NCBI GenBank assembly: GCA_041661865.1
Contig: JBAZTO010000020.1
Coordinates: forward strand, 1 to 64,000
Reading direction: 5' to 3'
Length of the DNA: 64,000 nucleotides
DNA from: JBAZTO01 sp041661865
GTDB taxonomy: Bacteria; Planctomycetota; Phycisphaerae; SM23-33
Part shown: in pieces, positions 1-8,514 of the stretch
Position numbering within the stretch: position 1 is the first letter of the stretch
Layout of the letters: each line of letters opens with the position of its first letter
Position numbers and translations under genes: made by a program
Notes under the pieces: generated by a model
What the model was told of the DNA's origin: nothing
What the model saw: the letters and a program-made list of their open reading frames with translations, nothing else
The model's database searches: none

Positions 1-36
1 TTGGCCAAAACACAACATACAAAAGGAGGCCGGATT

Positions 37-60
37 ATGCGCGCGTTCTATAAATTATAA
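37..60 (+). other. Possible 7-codon leader ORF with strong Shine-Dalgarno
   Basis: An ATG at 37 opens a seven-codon reading frame (M-R-A-F-Y-K-L, then TAA at 58-60). It is preceded by AAAGGAGG, one of the best ribosome binding sites in the window, whereas prmC at 207 has none that I can see. Between the two lie inverted repeats at 123-131/148-156 (CATGCCCTT arms) and 172-177/184-189 (TTGCAC arms). This layout could be a translated leader upstream of prmC, or simply a remnant of an upstream gene cut by the window edge. No function can be assigned. Confidence 0.25.
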
Positions 61-206
61 CTGCTGCATATGCAGGTCGTTGCAGCGAGCCTCCCCCCAG
101 TTTAGTTTACGGCGTTGGGTGCCATGCCCTTACACGGCTGTTGGCGGAAGGGCATGCTCGGCTCTTGCATCTTGCACGCTCGTGTGCAATCTGGTAACTC
201 CACTTC

Positions 207-1085
207 ATGCCCAACGAGACCGTCGCCCCGTGGACCGTGCTGAGGCTGCTGAACTGGACCAAGGACTACCTGGCCAAGGCCAACCTGGACAGTCCGCGGC
301 TGTCGGCGGAGATGTTGCTGTCGCACGTCCTGCGGTGCCGGCGCATCGAGCTCTATGCCCGCTTCAACTACGAGCCGTCGGAGGCGGAACTGTCGGCCTA
401 TCGCGAGCTGGTCAAGCGGGCCGGGGTCTACGAGCCGGTGGCCTATCTGGTGGGAACCAAGGAGTTTTACTCCCTGCCCTTCAAGGTCACTGCCGACGTG
501 CTCGTGCCGCGCAGCGAGACTGAAATCCTGGTCAGTGAGGCGGTGACGGCCCTTCGCAAGCTGGGTCGCCCCGGGCGGCTGTGGGATGTCTGCACCGGCA
601 GCGGGTGCGTGGCCATCGCCGCAGCCGTGCAGGTGGCCGACCTGCAAGTGCTGGCCAGCGACATTTCCGCCGCCGCCGTCGAGATCGCCAGGGAGAACGC
701 CGCCGCCAACAAGGTCGATTCCCGCGTCCGCTGCCGCGTGGCCGACCTGCTGAGCCTTCCGGAAGACTGCCGCGACCTGGCCCCCTTCGACGTCATCACC
801 GGCAACCCGCCCTACGTGGCCGACAACCAGATGATCAGCGAGACAGTCAAGCACGAGCCCTCCATCGCCGTGCATGGCGGCAAGGACGGCCTGGATTTCA
901 TTCGCCCGTTCGTTCGCGACGCGGCGGCGATGCTGGCGCCCGGCGGGTCGCTGATCATGGAATTCGGCTTCGGCCAGGCCGACGACGTCCGCGACCTGAT
1001 CGTCCAGGGCGGACTGCTGGCGGAGCCGAAAATCCTCTGCGACCATCAGGGCATCGAACGCGCTACCGTGGCTGTCCGTAAATAA
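207..1085 (+). CDS. prmC: Peptide chain release factor N5-glutamine methyltransferase (PrmC/HemK)
   Basis: PrmC methylates the glutamine of the GGQ motif in class I release factors, using S-adenosylmethionine, and so supports efficient translation termination. The 292-residue length fits the family. An N-terminal helical substrate-binding part (about residues 1-90) is followed by a Rossmann methyltransferase fold. The SAM-binding glycine region reads VCTGSGC near residue 130, and the diagnostic NPPYV motif that holds the target glutamine lies near residue 200. The start at 207 gives a typical N-terminus but lacks an obvious ribosome binding site. In many bacteria prmC follows prfA, which would lie left of the window edge. 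The DUF4230 gene follows 38 bases downstream. Confidence 0.93.
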   Translation: MPNETVAPWTVLRLLNWTKDYLAKANLDSPRLSAEMLLSHVLRCRRIELYARFNYEPSEAELSAYRELVKRAGVYEPVAYLVGTKEFYSLPFKVTADVLVPRSETEILVSEAVTALRKLGRPGRLWDVCTGSGCVAIAAAVQVADLQVLASDISAAAVEIARENAAANKVDSRVRCRVADLLSLPEDCRDLAPFDVITGNPPYVADNQMISETVKHEPSIAVHGGKDGLDFIRPFVRDAAAMLAPGGSLIMEFGFGQADDVRDLIVQGGLLAEPKILCDHQGIERATVAVRK

Positions 1086-1123
1086 GGCCGAGATTTGGCA
1101 TCGGCGTGAATAAGAGGAAAGCT

Positions 1124-1705
1124 ATGTCTAGGATAGGTAGATATTGTTTTCTGATAGCGTTCATTGTTGCGGTCCAGGCGATGTTTTGCTACGTGTCCTA
1201 TCGGTATGGGCGGGCGCTCAACGTCTCGTATGGACCGACGGTGACAAATATCGAAAAGATGGGACACCTGGTCTCTCTGCGCACCAATTGGGCGGATATC
1301 CTCAGCGAAGATTGGACGTGGGGGACAGGGTTAACCCAGCAGAAGATCATCTATGTCGTCAAGGGTGACGCGCTCCTAGCCTGCGATGTGCGCGGGGCCA
1401 AGGTACTTGAGAAAGACGACCGGAACCGCAGAGCGGTAATACAACTTCCAGCCCCCAAAGTTCTCAGTCCTCGAATCAATCATCACCAGTCCGGGCCTTA
1501 TGACTCCAGCTTCTGGATTACTCCGGAGAAACGTGACGCGATGACCCAGCATGCCCTGGAAAAAGGGCAGGACAGGATTGCGCAGGCCGCTGGGTGTGAG
1601 GAGAACATCGCGACGGCCAAGGCCAACGCCCGGCAGGTGCTGACGGCATTGTGGGAAATACAGGGTTGGAATGTTGAAGTAGTTTTCGACGACGAAAAGA
1701 GATAG
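1124..1705 (+). CDS. DUF4230-like membrane-anchored protein
   Basis: A protein of 193 residues with one N-terminal hydrophobic segment (about residues 7-25), probably a signal anchor. The rest resembles DUF4230 proteins: a strand carrying VVKGDALLACDV, then a stretch ending in LPAPKVLS, then a long helix with repeated Ala, Glu and Lys before a final short strand. The role of DUF4230 is unknown. The start at 1124 is chosen because AAGAGGAAA lies just upstream; a GTG at 1106 in the same frame is the alternative. Its base composition is visibly less GC-rich than that of prmC and murA, which may mean later acquisition. Domain assignment is from the pattern only. Confidence 0.6.
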   Translation: MSRIGRYCFLIAFIVAVQAMFCYVSYRYGRALNVSYGPTVTNIEKMGHLVSLRTNWADILSEDWTWGTGLTQQKIIYVVKGDALLACDVRGAKVLEKDDRNRRAVIQLPAPKVLSPRINHHQSGPYDSSFWITPEKRDAMTQHALEKGQDRIAQAAGCEENIATAKANARQVLTALWEIQGWNVEVVFDDEKR

Positions 1706-1809
1706 GCCTCGCGTTGTCAGGGTTAACCGGTGCTGACGGGTGCTGTTATGTCTTTCTTCCGTCCCTTCTGTCGCCTTTGCGGCCGGCCCGCCGAATCTCG
1801 CCCTGAAAG

Positions 1810-1838
1810 TTGCCTCCGTGGCATCGGTGTGGTATGAT
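1810..1838 (+). promoter_or_regulatory. Sigma-70-like promoter for murA
   Basis: TTGCCT at 1810-1815 and TATGAT at 1833-1838 are separated by exactly 17 bases. Transcription would start near 1845, about 40 bases before the murA ATG at 1884. This supports that ATG over an in-frame start at 1740. Confidence 0.5.
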
Positions 1839-1883
1839 GCGGGCGCGTTTGAAGGACTCAAACCCCTCACCGAGGTTCATGGA

Positions 1884-3170
<1,287 letters not shown>

Positions 3171-3172
3171 GA

Positions 3173-3254
3173 AACCATCTCAGAACGTAGCATGGGCATC
3201 TTGCCTATGAGTATCACGGGCGTCCCGCCTGTGCTACGGGGTTTTGAGATAGTT
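3173..3254. repeat. Nested-hairpin intergenic element (two hairpins inside an outer stem)
   Basis: Just after murA, an outer stem pairs the region around CATCTCAGAACGTAGCA (left) with TGCTACGGGGTTTTGAGAT (right). Inside are two short hairpins: TGGGCA/TGCCTA, and CACGGGC/GCCTGTG with the loop GTCCC. Mismatches in the stems are mostly G-T type. It belongs with similar elements at 4797, 26981, 44925, 51986 and 57179. It might also end murA transcription. Confidence 0.6.
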
Positions 3255-3336
3255 ACTTATTCCTACAATAAACCCTTTGCGCTCTGTATGATGCATGGCT
3301 ACGTTTGCAGCCACCCACAAGCATAGAAAGACCCTG

Positions 3337-4797
3337 ATGCGAATCGCACTGGTTAATCCTGTCGCACGACGTACGGAAGGTTACCACACCATCGGCACGG
3401 CCATCCCGCACCTGGGGCTCCAGGTGCTGGCCCGGCTGGTGGGGCCCGAGCACCAGGTCGAGATCATCGACGAAATTTTCGGCGGCGAGAAAACCGAGGA
3501 GATGCTCTCCACCCGGGGCTACGGCCTGGTCGGCGTGACGGCGTTCTCCAGCGGCGCGACGCGAGCCTACGAACTGGCGGCCCTGTGCCGCCGTCACGGC
3601 CTGCCGTGTATTTTGGGCGGCCCCCACGCCTCGGCTGTGCCCGACGAGGCTGCGGCACACTTCGACTCCGTGGCCATCGGCGAGTGCGACGAGATCTGGC
3701 CGGAGATCATCGCCCAGGCCGCCGCCGGTCAGATGGCCAAGCGCTACGAAGGCCGGCTGGCCGACCTGACCAGGGGCTTTGGCCGCTCGGCCCAGAATGT
3801 TCAGCCCATCAACGGCAAGTACGACGTCGGCTGCATCCAGACTTCCCGCGGCTGCCCGGTGGGTTGCGACTATTGCAGCGTCACCCGCTTCAACGGTCCG
3901 ACCATCCGCCGCCGCGGCATCGACGACATCATCGAGGAATGGAACAGCACCGTTCGCAAGTTCCTCTTCGTGGTGGACGACAACTTTTTCGGCGTGGGCA
4001 AGGGCCACGGCGACTGGGCCAAGGAGTTGCTGGAGGCCATCATCCGTCGCGGCAAGAAGCGGCTGTGGTTCAGCCAGACGACCATCAACATGGGCGGCGA
4101 CGCCGAGGGGCTCAAACTGGCCTACCGCGCCGGCTGCCGCGGCATGCTGGTGGGCTTTGAGAGTTTCAACCAGACCAACCTCAAGCAGTTCCACAAGGGC
4201 GTCAACCCCAAGAGCATCGAGGGTTATCGCCGGCTGATCGACGGCTTCCACAAGGCGGGCATTTCCGTTTTCGCCGGCTTCATCATCGGCGGGGACGACG
4301 ACACCGAAGAGACCGCCTCCGACACGATCATGCAGGCGACGGCGTTGGGGATCGACATCATCCAGTTGACCAACCTCACCCCGCTGCCGGGCACGAAGAT
4401 GTACGACCGCTACCTGGCCGAGGGGCGCATCTTCGCCACCAACTATCCCACCGACTGGGAGCGATACACCTTCGTCGAGACGGTCTACAACCCCGCGCGG
4501 ATGACGGCGCGGCGGCTGGACGAGACCATCTGCGAGATCCGCCTGGCCGCAGCCACCGAGGATTGGGTCTGGAAGCGGACACTCAAGTCGCTGTGGCGGA
4601 CCAAGTCCCTCACCACGGCCTTGTTCGTTCACGGGATGAACAAGGGCTGGGCACAGATGGCCAAGATCCAGGCCCCGCGCGACGTGGCCAAGTTCGGCCA
4701 GCCCGTTCCCAGCGCCCGCACCGAGAAGATCCATCGCTCCTTCGCCTGGAACCACCGCAACGGGCACGGCAAGGATCTGGGATTCGGGACGGACTAA
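3337..4797 (+). CDS. B12-binding-domain radical SAM protein
   Basis: A protein of 486 residues with a cobalamin-binding-type Rossmann domain (about residues 1-150; RIALVNP, TIGTAIPHLGL and a GGPHAS turn). A radical SAM core with the iron-sulfur motif SRGCPVGCDYC follows near residue 168, where three cysteines bind the 4Fe-4S cluster. Such proteins use a 5'-deoxyadenosyl radical for methylations, ring contractions or cyclisations, often in lipid, hopanoid or chlorophyll-type pathways. The substrate cannot be told from sequence. The start at 3337 has GAAAG upstream and begins with the domain itself; an in-frame ATG at 3295 would add 14 residues. It stands alone between murA and aroA, each flanked by hairpin elements. 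Confidence 0.85.
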   Translation: MRIALVNPVARRTEGYHTIGTAIPHLGLQVLARLVGPEHQVEIIDEIFGGEKTEEMLSTRGYGLVGVTAFSSGATRAYELAALCRRHGLPCILGGPHASAVPDEAAAHFDSVAIGECDEIWPEIIAQAAAGQMAKRYEGRLADLTRGFGRSAQNVQPINGKYDVGCIQTSRGCPVGCDYCSVTRFNGPTIRRRGIDDIIEEWNSTVRKFLFVVDDNFFGVGKGHGDWAKELLEAIIRRGKKRLWFSQTTINMGGDAEGLKLAYRAGCRGMLVGFESFNQTNLKQFHKGVNPKSIEGYRRLIDGFHKAGISVFAGFIIGGDDDTEETASDTIMQATALGIDIIQLTNLTPLPGTKMYDRYLAEGRIFATNYPTDWERYTFVETVYNPARMTARRLDETICEIRLAAATEDWVWKRTLKSLWRTKSLTTALFVHGMNKGWAQMAKIQAPRDVAKFGQPVPSARTEKIHRSFAWNHRNGHGKDLGFGTD

Positions 4798-4887
4798 GAG
4801 CCTATCCCAATAGGTGGCACAGCTTTTCTAAGCTGTGCCATGCACAGGCTGGAAAGCCTGTGCCACACACCTACTGAGATAGGTTCT
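4797..4887. repeat. Nested-hairpin intergenic element (two hairpins inside an outer stem)
   Basis: The outer arms, AGAGCCTATCCCAATAGGTG and its near complement ending at 4887, match at 17 of 20 positions. They enclose two perfect hairpins: GGCACAGCTT with loop TTCT, and CACAGGCT with loop GGAA. The element begins at the last base of the radical SAM gene's stop codon, so it could act as its terminator. Confidence 0.7.
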
Positions 4888-4913
4888 AAGCAACACGTCC
4901 TCCGCCGTTTGGC

Positions 4914-4942
4914 TTGCATGGCCTTCGCCGGCCGTTTAGGAT
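4914..4942 (+). promoter_or_regulatory. Sigma-70-like promoter for aroA
   Basis: TTGCAT (4914-4919) and TAGGAT (4937-4942) are spaced by 17 bases. The predicted start lies near 4949, about 18 bases before the aroA ATG. Confidence 0.4.
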
Positions 4943-4966
4943 AGTCGCCCGCCGCGAGGAGCGAAA

Positions 4967-6247
4967 ATGAACCTGATTATCGGCCAATCGCCAAATCTCA
5001 AAGGACCTGTCAAGGTTCCGCCCAACAAGTCGCACTCATTCCGGGCGCTGATCATGGCCGGGCTGGCTGAAGGCACCAGCAAGATCATCGCGCCGATGGT
5101 CTCCAACGACTGGATGCGGGGCATCGAGGCCCTGGAGATGTTCGGGGCCAAGACCGATCCCAAGGCGGAGAAGGTCTGGGAAATCACCGGCACCGGCGGG
5201 GTACTCAAGACCCCCGACGACGTCATCGATTGCGGCAACAGCGGCATCATCCTGCGGTTCTTCATGGCCCTGGCCGCCTGCTGCGAAGGCTACACCGTTT
5301 TCACCGGCGACCATTCGCTGCGTCACATCCGCCTCTGCCAGCCGCTGATCTCAGCCCTCAACAGCCTGGGCGCCTGGGCGGTAAGCACCAAAGGCGACGG
5401 CCACGCACCCATTGTCGTGCGGGGCAAGCTGCGCGGCGGCAGCACGGAAATCGACGGCATGGACAGCCAGCCGGTCTCGGCCTTGCTGATCGCCTCGTCG
5501 CTGGCCTCGGCCCCGACGGAGTTGATCGTCCGTCGCGCCGGCGAAAAACCCTGGGTGGGCCTGACGCTGGACTGGCTCGCCCGTTGCGGCGTGGAGTTGA
5601 GCAACCAGAATTACGAAACCTACCGCATCCGCGGCAACGCCCGCTGGAAGGCCTTCCAGGCCCGCATCCCGCTGGACTGGTCGGCGGCACTTTACCCGAT
5701 CGTCGCCGCCGTCCTGACCCAGGACAGCGAGATCCAGTTGCCCGGCATGGACTTCAATGACAGCCAGGGCGACAAGGCCGTCGTGACGCTGCTGAAGGAA
5801 ATGGGCGCCGACATCGAGATCAAGGGCGACACGGTCATTGCCCGCTCCAGCAAGCTGACCGGCCGCCAGATCGACTGCAATGACTTCATCGACCAGTTCA
5901 TGCTGCTGGCCGTGGTAGGCGCGTTCGCCGAAGGCGAGACGGTGCTGACCAACGCCGAAGTCTGTCGCCACAAGGAATGCGACCGCATCGCCGAGATGCA
6001 CAAGGCCCTCTCGGCGATGGGGGCCTCGGTGGAAGAGCGGCCCGACGGGCTGGTGGTCCGGCACAGCCGCCTGCACGGCGCGCGCATCGACAGCCGCGGC
6101 GATCACCGCATGGTCATGACCCTGGCCGTGGCGGCGCTGGGCGCGTCGGGCCAGACGCTGGTCAGCGACATTGAGTGCGTCAAGAAGACCTTCCCCAACT
6201 TCGTCGAGCAAATGCAGGCCGTCGGCTGCGATATGAGAGTGCAGTGA
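4967..6247 (+). CDS. aroA: 3-phosphoshikimate 1-carboxyvinyltransferase (EPSP synthase)
   Basis: AroA joins phosphoenolpyruvate to shikimate 3-phosphate, the sixth step of the shikimate pathway. The 426-residue product shows the N-terminal PNKSHSFRALIMAGLA lysine-serine-arginine motif that binds shikimate phosphate. It also has DCGNSGIILRF (usually GNSGTxxR) and GDHRMVMTLAVAAL near the C-terminus. Residues that normally read GT in the GNSGT loop are GI here, a mild divergence. The ATG at 4967 has AGGAG 5-9 bases upstream. It lies 245 bases ahead of aroC, so two late shikimate enzymes are encoded together. It is homologous in fold and chemistry to MurA, encoded 1.8 kb upstream. Confidence 0.94.
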   Translation: MNLIIGQSPNLKGPVKVPPNKSHSFRALIMAGLAEGTSKIIAPMVSNDWMRGIEALEMFGAKTDPKAEKVWEITGTGGVLKTPDDVIDCGNSGIILRFFMALAACCEGYTVFTGDHSLRHIRLCQPLISALNSLGAWAVSTKGDGHAPIVVRGKLRGGSTEIDGMDSQPVSALLIASSLASAPTELIVRRAGEKPWVGLTLDWLARCGVELSNQNYETYRIRGNARWKAFQARIPLDWSAALYPIVAAVLTQDSEIQLPGMDFNDSQGDKAVVTLLKEMGADIEIKGDTVIARSSKLTGRQIDCNDFIDQFMLLAVVGAFAEGETVLTNAEVCRHKECDRIAEMHKALSAMGASVEERPDGLVVRHSRLHGARIDSRGDHRMVMTLAVAALGASGQTLVSDIECVKKTFPNFVEQMQAVGCDMRVQ

Positions 6248-6436
6248 ATGACGAATGACGAAATACGAATGACAAATCATTACCCTAATATCGAAGGGCA
6301 AATCGCGCTTTCACCGCAGGCAACGCGCGCCAATTATCGCCAGGGTCTTGGCGTCGATGTCAGCCCAAGCCGGCCAGGTCGAGCTTCGTCATTCGTCATT
6401 GTTTCGTCATTCGAGTTTCGTCATTAGTCATTGAGT
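6248..6436. repeat. Facing arms of a GAATGAC-type word repeat
   Basis: Right after the aroA stop, variants of GAATGACG recur (6248-6283). About 100 bases later the complement CGTCATTC recurs five times (6385-6436). The two arms could pair into a long imperfect hairpin that fills most of the aroA-aroC spacer. Confidence 0.6.
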
Positions 6437-6492
6437 CAAAGAGGACTTATCCCAGGCATAGGGAATGTTTCTGTGCTACAAGGAGAACTTCA

Positions 6493-7701
6493 GTGTTAGG
6501 CAATACTTTCGGCAGGGTGTTTCAGGTCACCACCAGTGGCGAGTCGTACGGTTGGAAGGTCAACGAGAAAGGCGAGGGCTGGGGCGGGGCCATGCTGACC
6601 ATCGTCAACGGCGTGCCCGCGGGGATCAAGCTGGACCTCAAGATGATCCAGCACGAGCTGGACAAGCGACGGCCCGGCCAGAGCAAGCTCGACAGTCCTC
6701 GCAAGGAGACCGACCGCGTCGAGATCGTCAGCGGCCTGCAGGAAGGCATCACCACCGGCGCGTCGGTAGGCCTGCTGATCTGGAATATCGACACGCAGGA
6801 CGTGCATGTCGATCAGTATCGGAAGGTCAAGGATGTCATTCGTCCCGGCCATGCCGAGTTGAACTTCTTCTACAAGTATGGCGAGGCGGGCGACTGGTGC
6901 GGCGCGGGCCGGGCCAGCGGGCGCGAGACGGTCTGCCGCGTAGCCGGCGGGGCGGTGGCCAAGCAACTGCTGGCCCGCGAAGGCATCGAGATCCTCGCCC
7001 ATGTCGTCGAGAGCCACGGCATCAGGGGACGCAGCATCGCCGAGGGCACCATGACCTTCGAGGAGATGAAGGCCAACTACCGCAAAAACGATCTGAACTG
7101 CTGTGACCTTCAGGCGGCCGGCGAGATGATTGCCGACCTGCTGAAGGTTCGCGAGGCGGGCGACACTGCCGGCGGGACCGTCGAAATCGTGGCCCGCGGC
7201 GTTCCGGCGGCGCTGGGCGAGCCGGTCTTCGACAAGCTCAAAGCCACCATTGCCCACGGCCTGTGCAGCATCGGCGCGATGACCGGCCTGGAGTTCGGCG
7301 CGGGGTTCGCCGCCGGCCGCATGCTCGGCAGCGAGTGGAACGACCAGCCGCACCTGGAGGGCGGCAAGGTGCGTTTTTCCACCAACCGTTGCGGCGGATT
7401 CCTGGGCGGCATGAGCAACGGCGAGGACCTGGTGATGCGGATGGGCGTCAAGGCTACCCCCACCATCTCCAAGGGCCAGAAGACCGTCGATATGATCACG
7501 ATGGAGGAAAAGTCCCTGGCAGCCGTCACGCGGCGGGACATCAGCCTCTGTCCGCGAATCTACCCGGTGGCCGAGGCGATGGTCGCCATCGCCGTGCTGG
7601 ACGCCCTGTTCATGGCCCGCGCGTGGTATGGCGTCTCGAAAATGGACCCCAAGTGGGAAAGCCTCACCCAGCCGCACCACAAGGGCGAGTATACGATCTA
7701 A
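6493..7701 (+). CDS. aroC: Chorismate synthase, divergent
   Basis: AroC converts 5-enolpyruvylshikimate 3-phosphate to chorismate with reduced FMN, the last shared step to aromatic amino acids, folate and quinones. The 402-residue protein has NTFGRVFQVTT at the start, RPGHAELNFFYKYG near residue 115, GRASGRET near 140, and a C-terminal CPRIYPVAEAM block. These match the family except that the usual GESHG motif reads GESYG, followed by a short insertion (WKVNEKGEGWGG). The third motif has RRD in place of RHD. One of the two catalytic histidines is therefore tyrosine. The start is a GTG at 6493 with AGGAG at 6481. No second aroC is visible here. Confidence 0.88.
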   Translation: MLGNTFGRVFQVTTSGESYGWKVNEKGEGWGGAMLTIVNGVPAGIKLDLKMIQHELDKRRPGQSKLDSPRKETDRVEIVSGLQEGITTGASVGLLIWNIDTQDVHVDQYRKVKDVIRPGHAELNFFYKYGEAGDWCGAGRASGRETVCRVAGGAVAKQLLAREGIEILAHVVESHGIRGRSIAEGTMTFEEMKANYRKNDLNCCDLQAAGEMIADLLKVREAGDTAGGTVEIVARGVPAALGEPVFDKLKATIAHGLCSIGAMTGLEFGAGFAAGRMLGSEWNDQPHLEGGKVRFSTNRCGGFLGGMSNGEDLVMRMGVKATPTISKGQKTVDMITMEEKSLAAVTRRDISLCPRIYPVAEAMVAIAVLDALFMARAWYGVSKMDPKWESLTQPHHKGEYTI

Positions 7702-7840
7702 TCGGTTAATCGGTTGATCGGTTAACTGGTTGATTCGTGAAGCAGGCCCATTGGCCGAAATACCAGTCCAATTAACCGATTAACCATTCAACCAATTGAC
7801 TATCTGGCCGTCTGGCCAATTAGCCGACCACGGGAGTTTG
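7702..7840. repeat. Facing arms of a CGGTTAAT-type word repeat
   Basis: Downstream of aroC, words such as CGGTTAAT, CGGTTGAT and TGGTTGAT repeat from 7702 to about 7735. The complementary words (AATTAACCG, ATTAACCA, TTCAACCA) repeat from about 7770 to 7800. The two arms face each other around a short GC-rich centre. The same words return on the other side of rpiB. Confidence 0.6.
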
Positions 7841-7843
7841 ATA

Positions 7844-8275
7844 ATGAAGATTGCCATCGGCTCGGATCACGCCGGTTTTGACTACAAGGAAAAGATTCGC
7901 GAATACCTGGCCAAGGCCGGCTACGAGGTCAAGGACTTCGGCACCTATTCCAACGCCCGTTGCGATTATCCCACGTTCATCAGGCCCGTTGCGGTGGCGG
8001 TGGCCAACGGCCAGTTCGATCGCGGCATCGTGCTGGGCGGCAGCGGCAACGGCGAGGCCATGGTGGCCAACCGCGTCAAGGGCGTCCGTTGCGGTCTGTG
8101 CTGGGATCTTCGCTCGGCGCGCCTGGCCCGCCAGCACAACGACGCCAACGTGCTCTCACTGGGCCAGCGGATGATGTCGATCGAGGAATGCCTGGAGATC
8201 GTGCAACTGTTCCTGGACACGCCCTTCGAGGGCGGCCGGCATGCCCAGCGCATCCGAATGATCGACGAAGAGTGA
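7844..8275 (+). CDS. rpiB: Ribose-5-phosphate isomerase B / sugar-phosphate isomerase RpiB-LacAB family
   Basis: RpiB interconverts ribose 5-phosphate and ribulose 5-phosphate in the pentose phosphate pathway. The 143-residue product begins MKIAIGSDHAGFDYK, the family's N-terminal phosphate and catalytic region. It carries LGGSGNGEAMVANRVKG, the actinobacterial-type active-site loop in which Ser-Gly-Asn-Gly-Glu replaces the Cys-Gly-Thr-Gly-Ile of the E. coli type. In that subtype a glutamate, present here, is the general base. The later RQHNDANVLSLGQR block is also conserved. The ATG at 7844 has GGGAG upstream. Word-repeat spacers flank the gene on both sides. Confidence 0.92.
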   Translation: MKIAIGSDHAGFDYKEKIREYLAKAGYEVKDFGTYSNARCDYPTFIRPVAVAVANGQFDRGIVLGGSGNGEAMVANRVKGVRCGLCWDLRSARLARQHNDANVLSLGQRMMSIEECLEIVQLFLDTPFEGGRHAQRIRMIDEE

Positions 8276-8277
8276 AA

Positions 8278-8512
8278 GACGGTTGATCGGTCAATTGGTT
8301 AATTGGACCATCGGTTAATTGGTCAACGGGTAATTGGCTGGTGCCGTGGCCGCGGCGTTTGCGGCTACGCAGAAGCGTGGCGGAGTTCCTAGTCCACCGC
8401 GAGGTGTCGGGGTAGGAACCCCCCCACCCCTCAGACCATGGGGCACACCGCAATCACACCACACCCCGATCGCCCCGTTAACCGATTAACCAATCAACCG
8501 ATCAACCATGTT
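8278..8512. repeat. CGGTTAAT-type word-repeat arms around a hairpin centre
   Basis: The rpiB-truB spacer has one arm of CGGTTGAT/TGGTTAAT words (8278-8338) and a facing arm of TTAACCGAT/CAATCAACC words (8470-8512). Between them lies GC-rich hairpin sequence, including a partial copy (8379-8408) of the element present in full at 9520 and 58864. Both flanking genes read into this spacer, so it may also hold their terminators. Confidence 0.55.
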
Positions 8513-8514
8513 GC

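Noticed and set aside
1740..1883. Upstream in-frame start for murA at 1740
   Set aside because: The extra 48 residues do not match MurA, and a promoter and ribosome binding site lie between 1810 and 1883.
8339..8362. Shared GGTGCC-TGG-CGCGGCGTTTGCG stretch here and at 62953-62978
   Set aside because: A short similarity (about 24 bases with mismatches) that could be a further hairpin-family fragment, but too short to call a repeat by eye.
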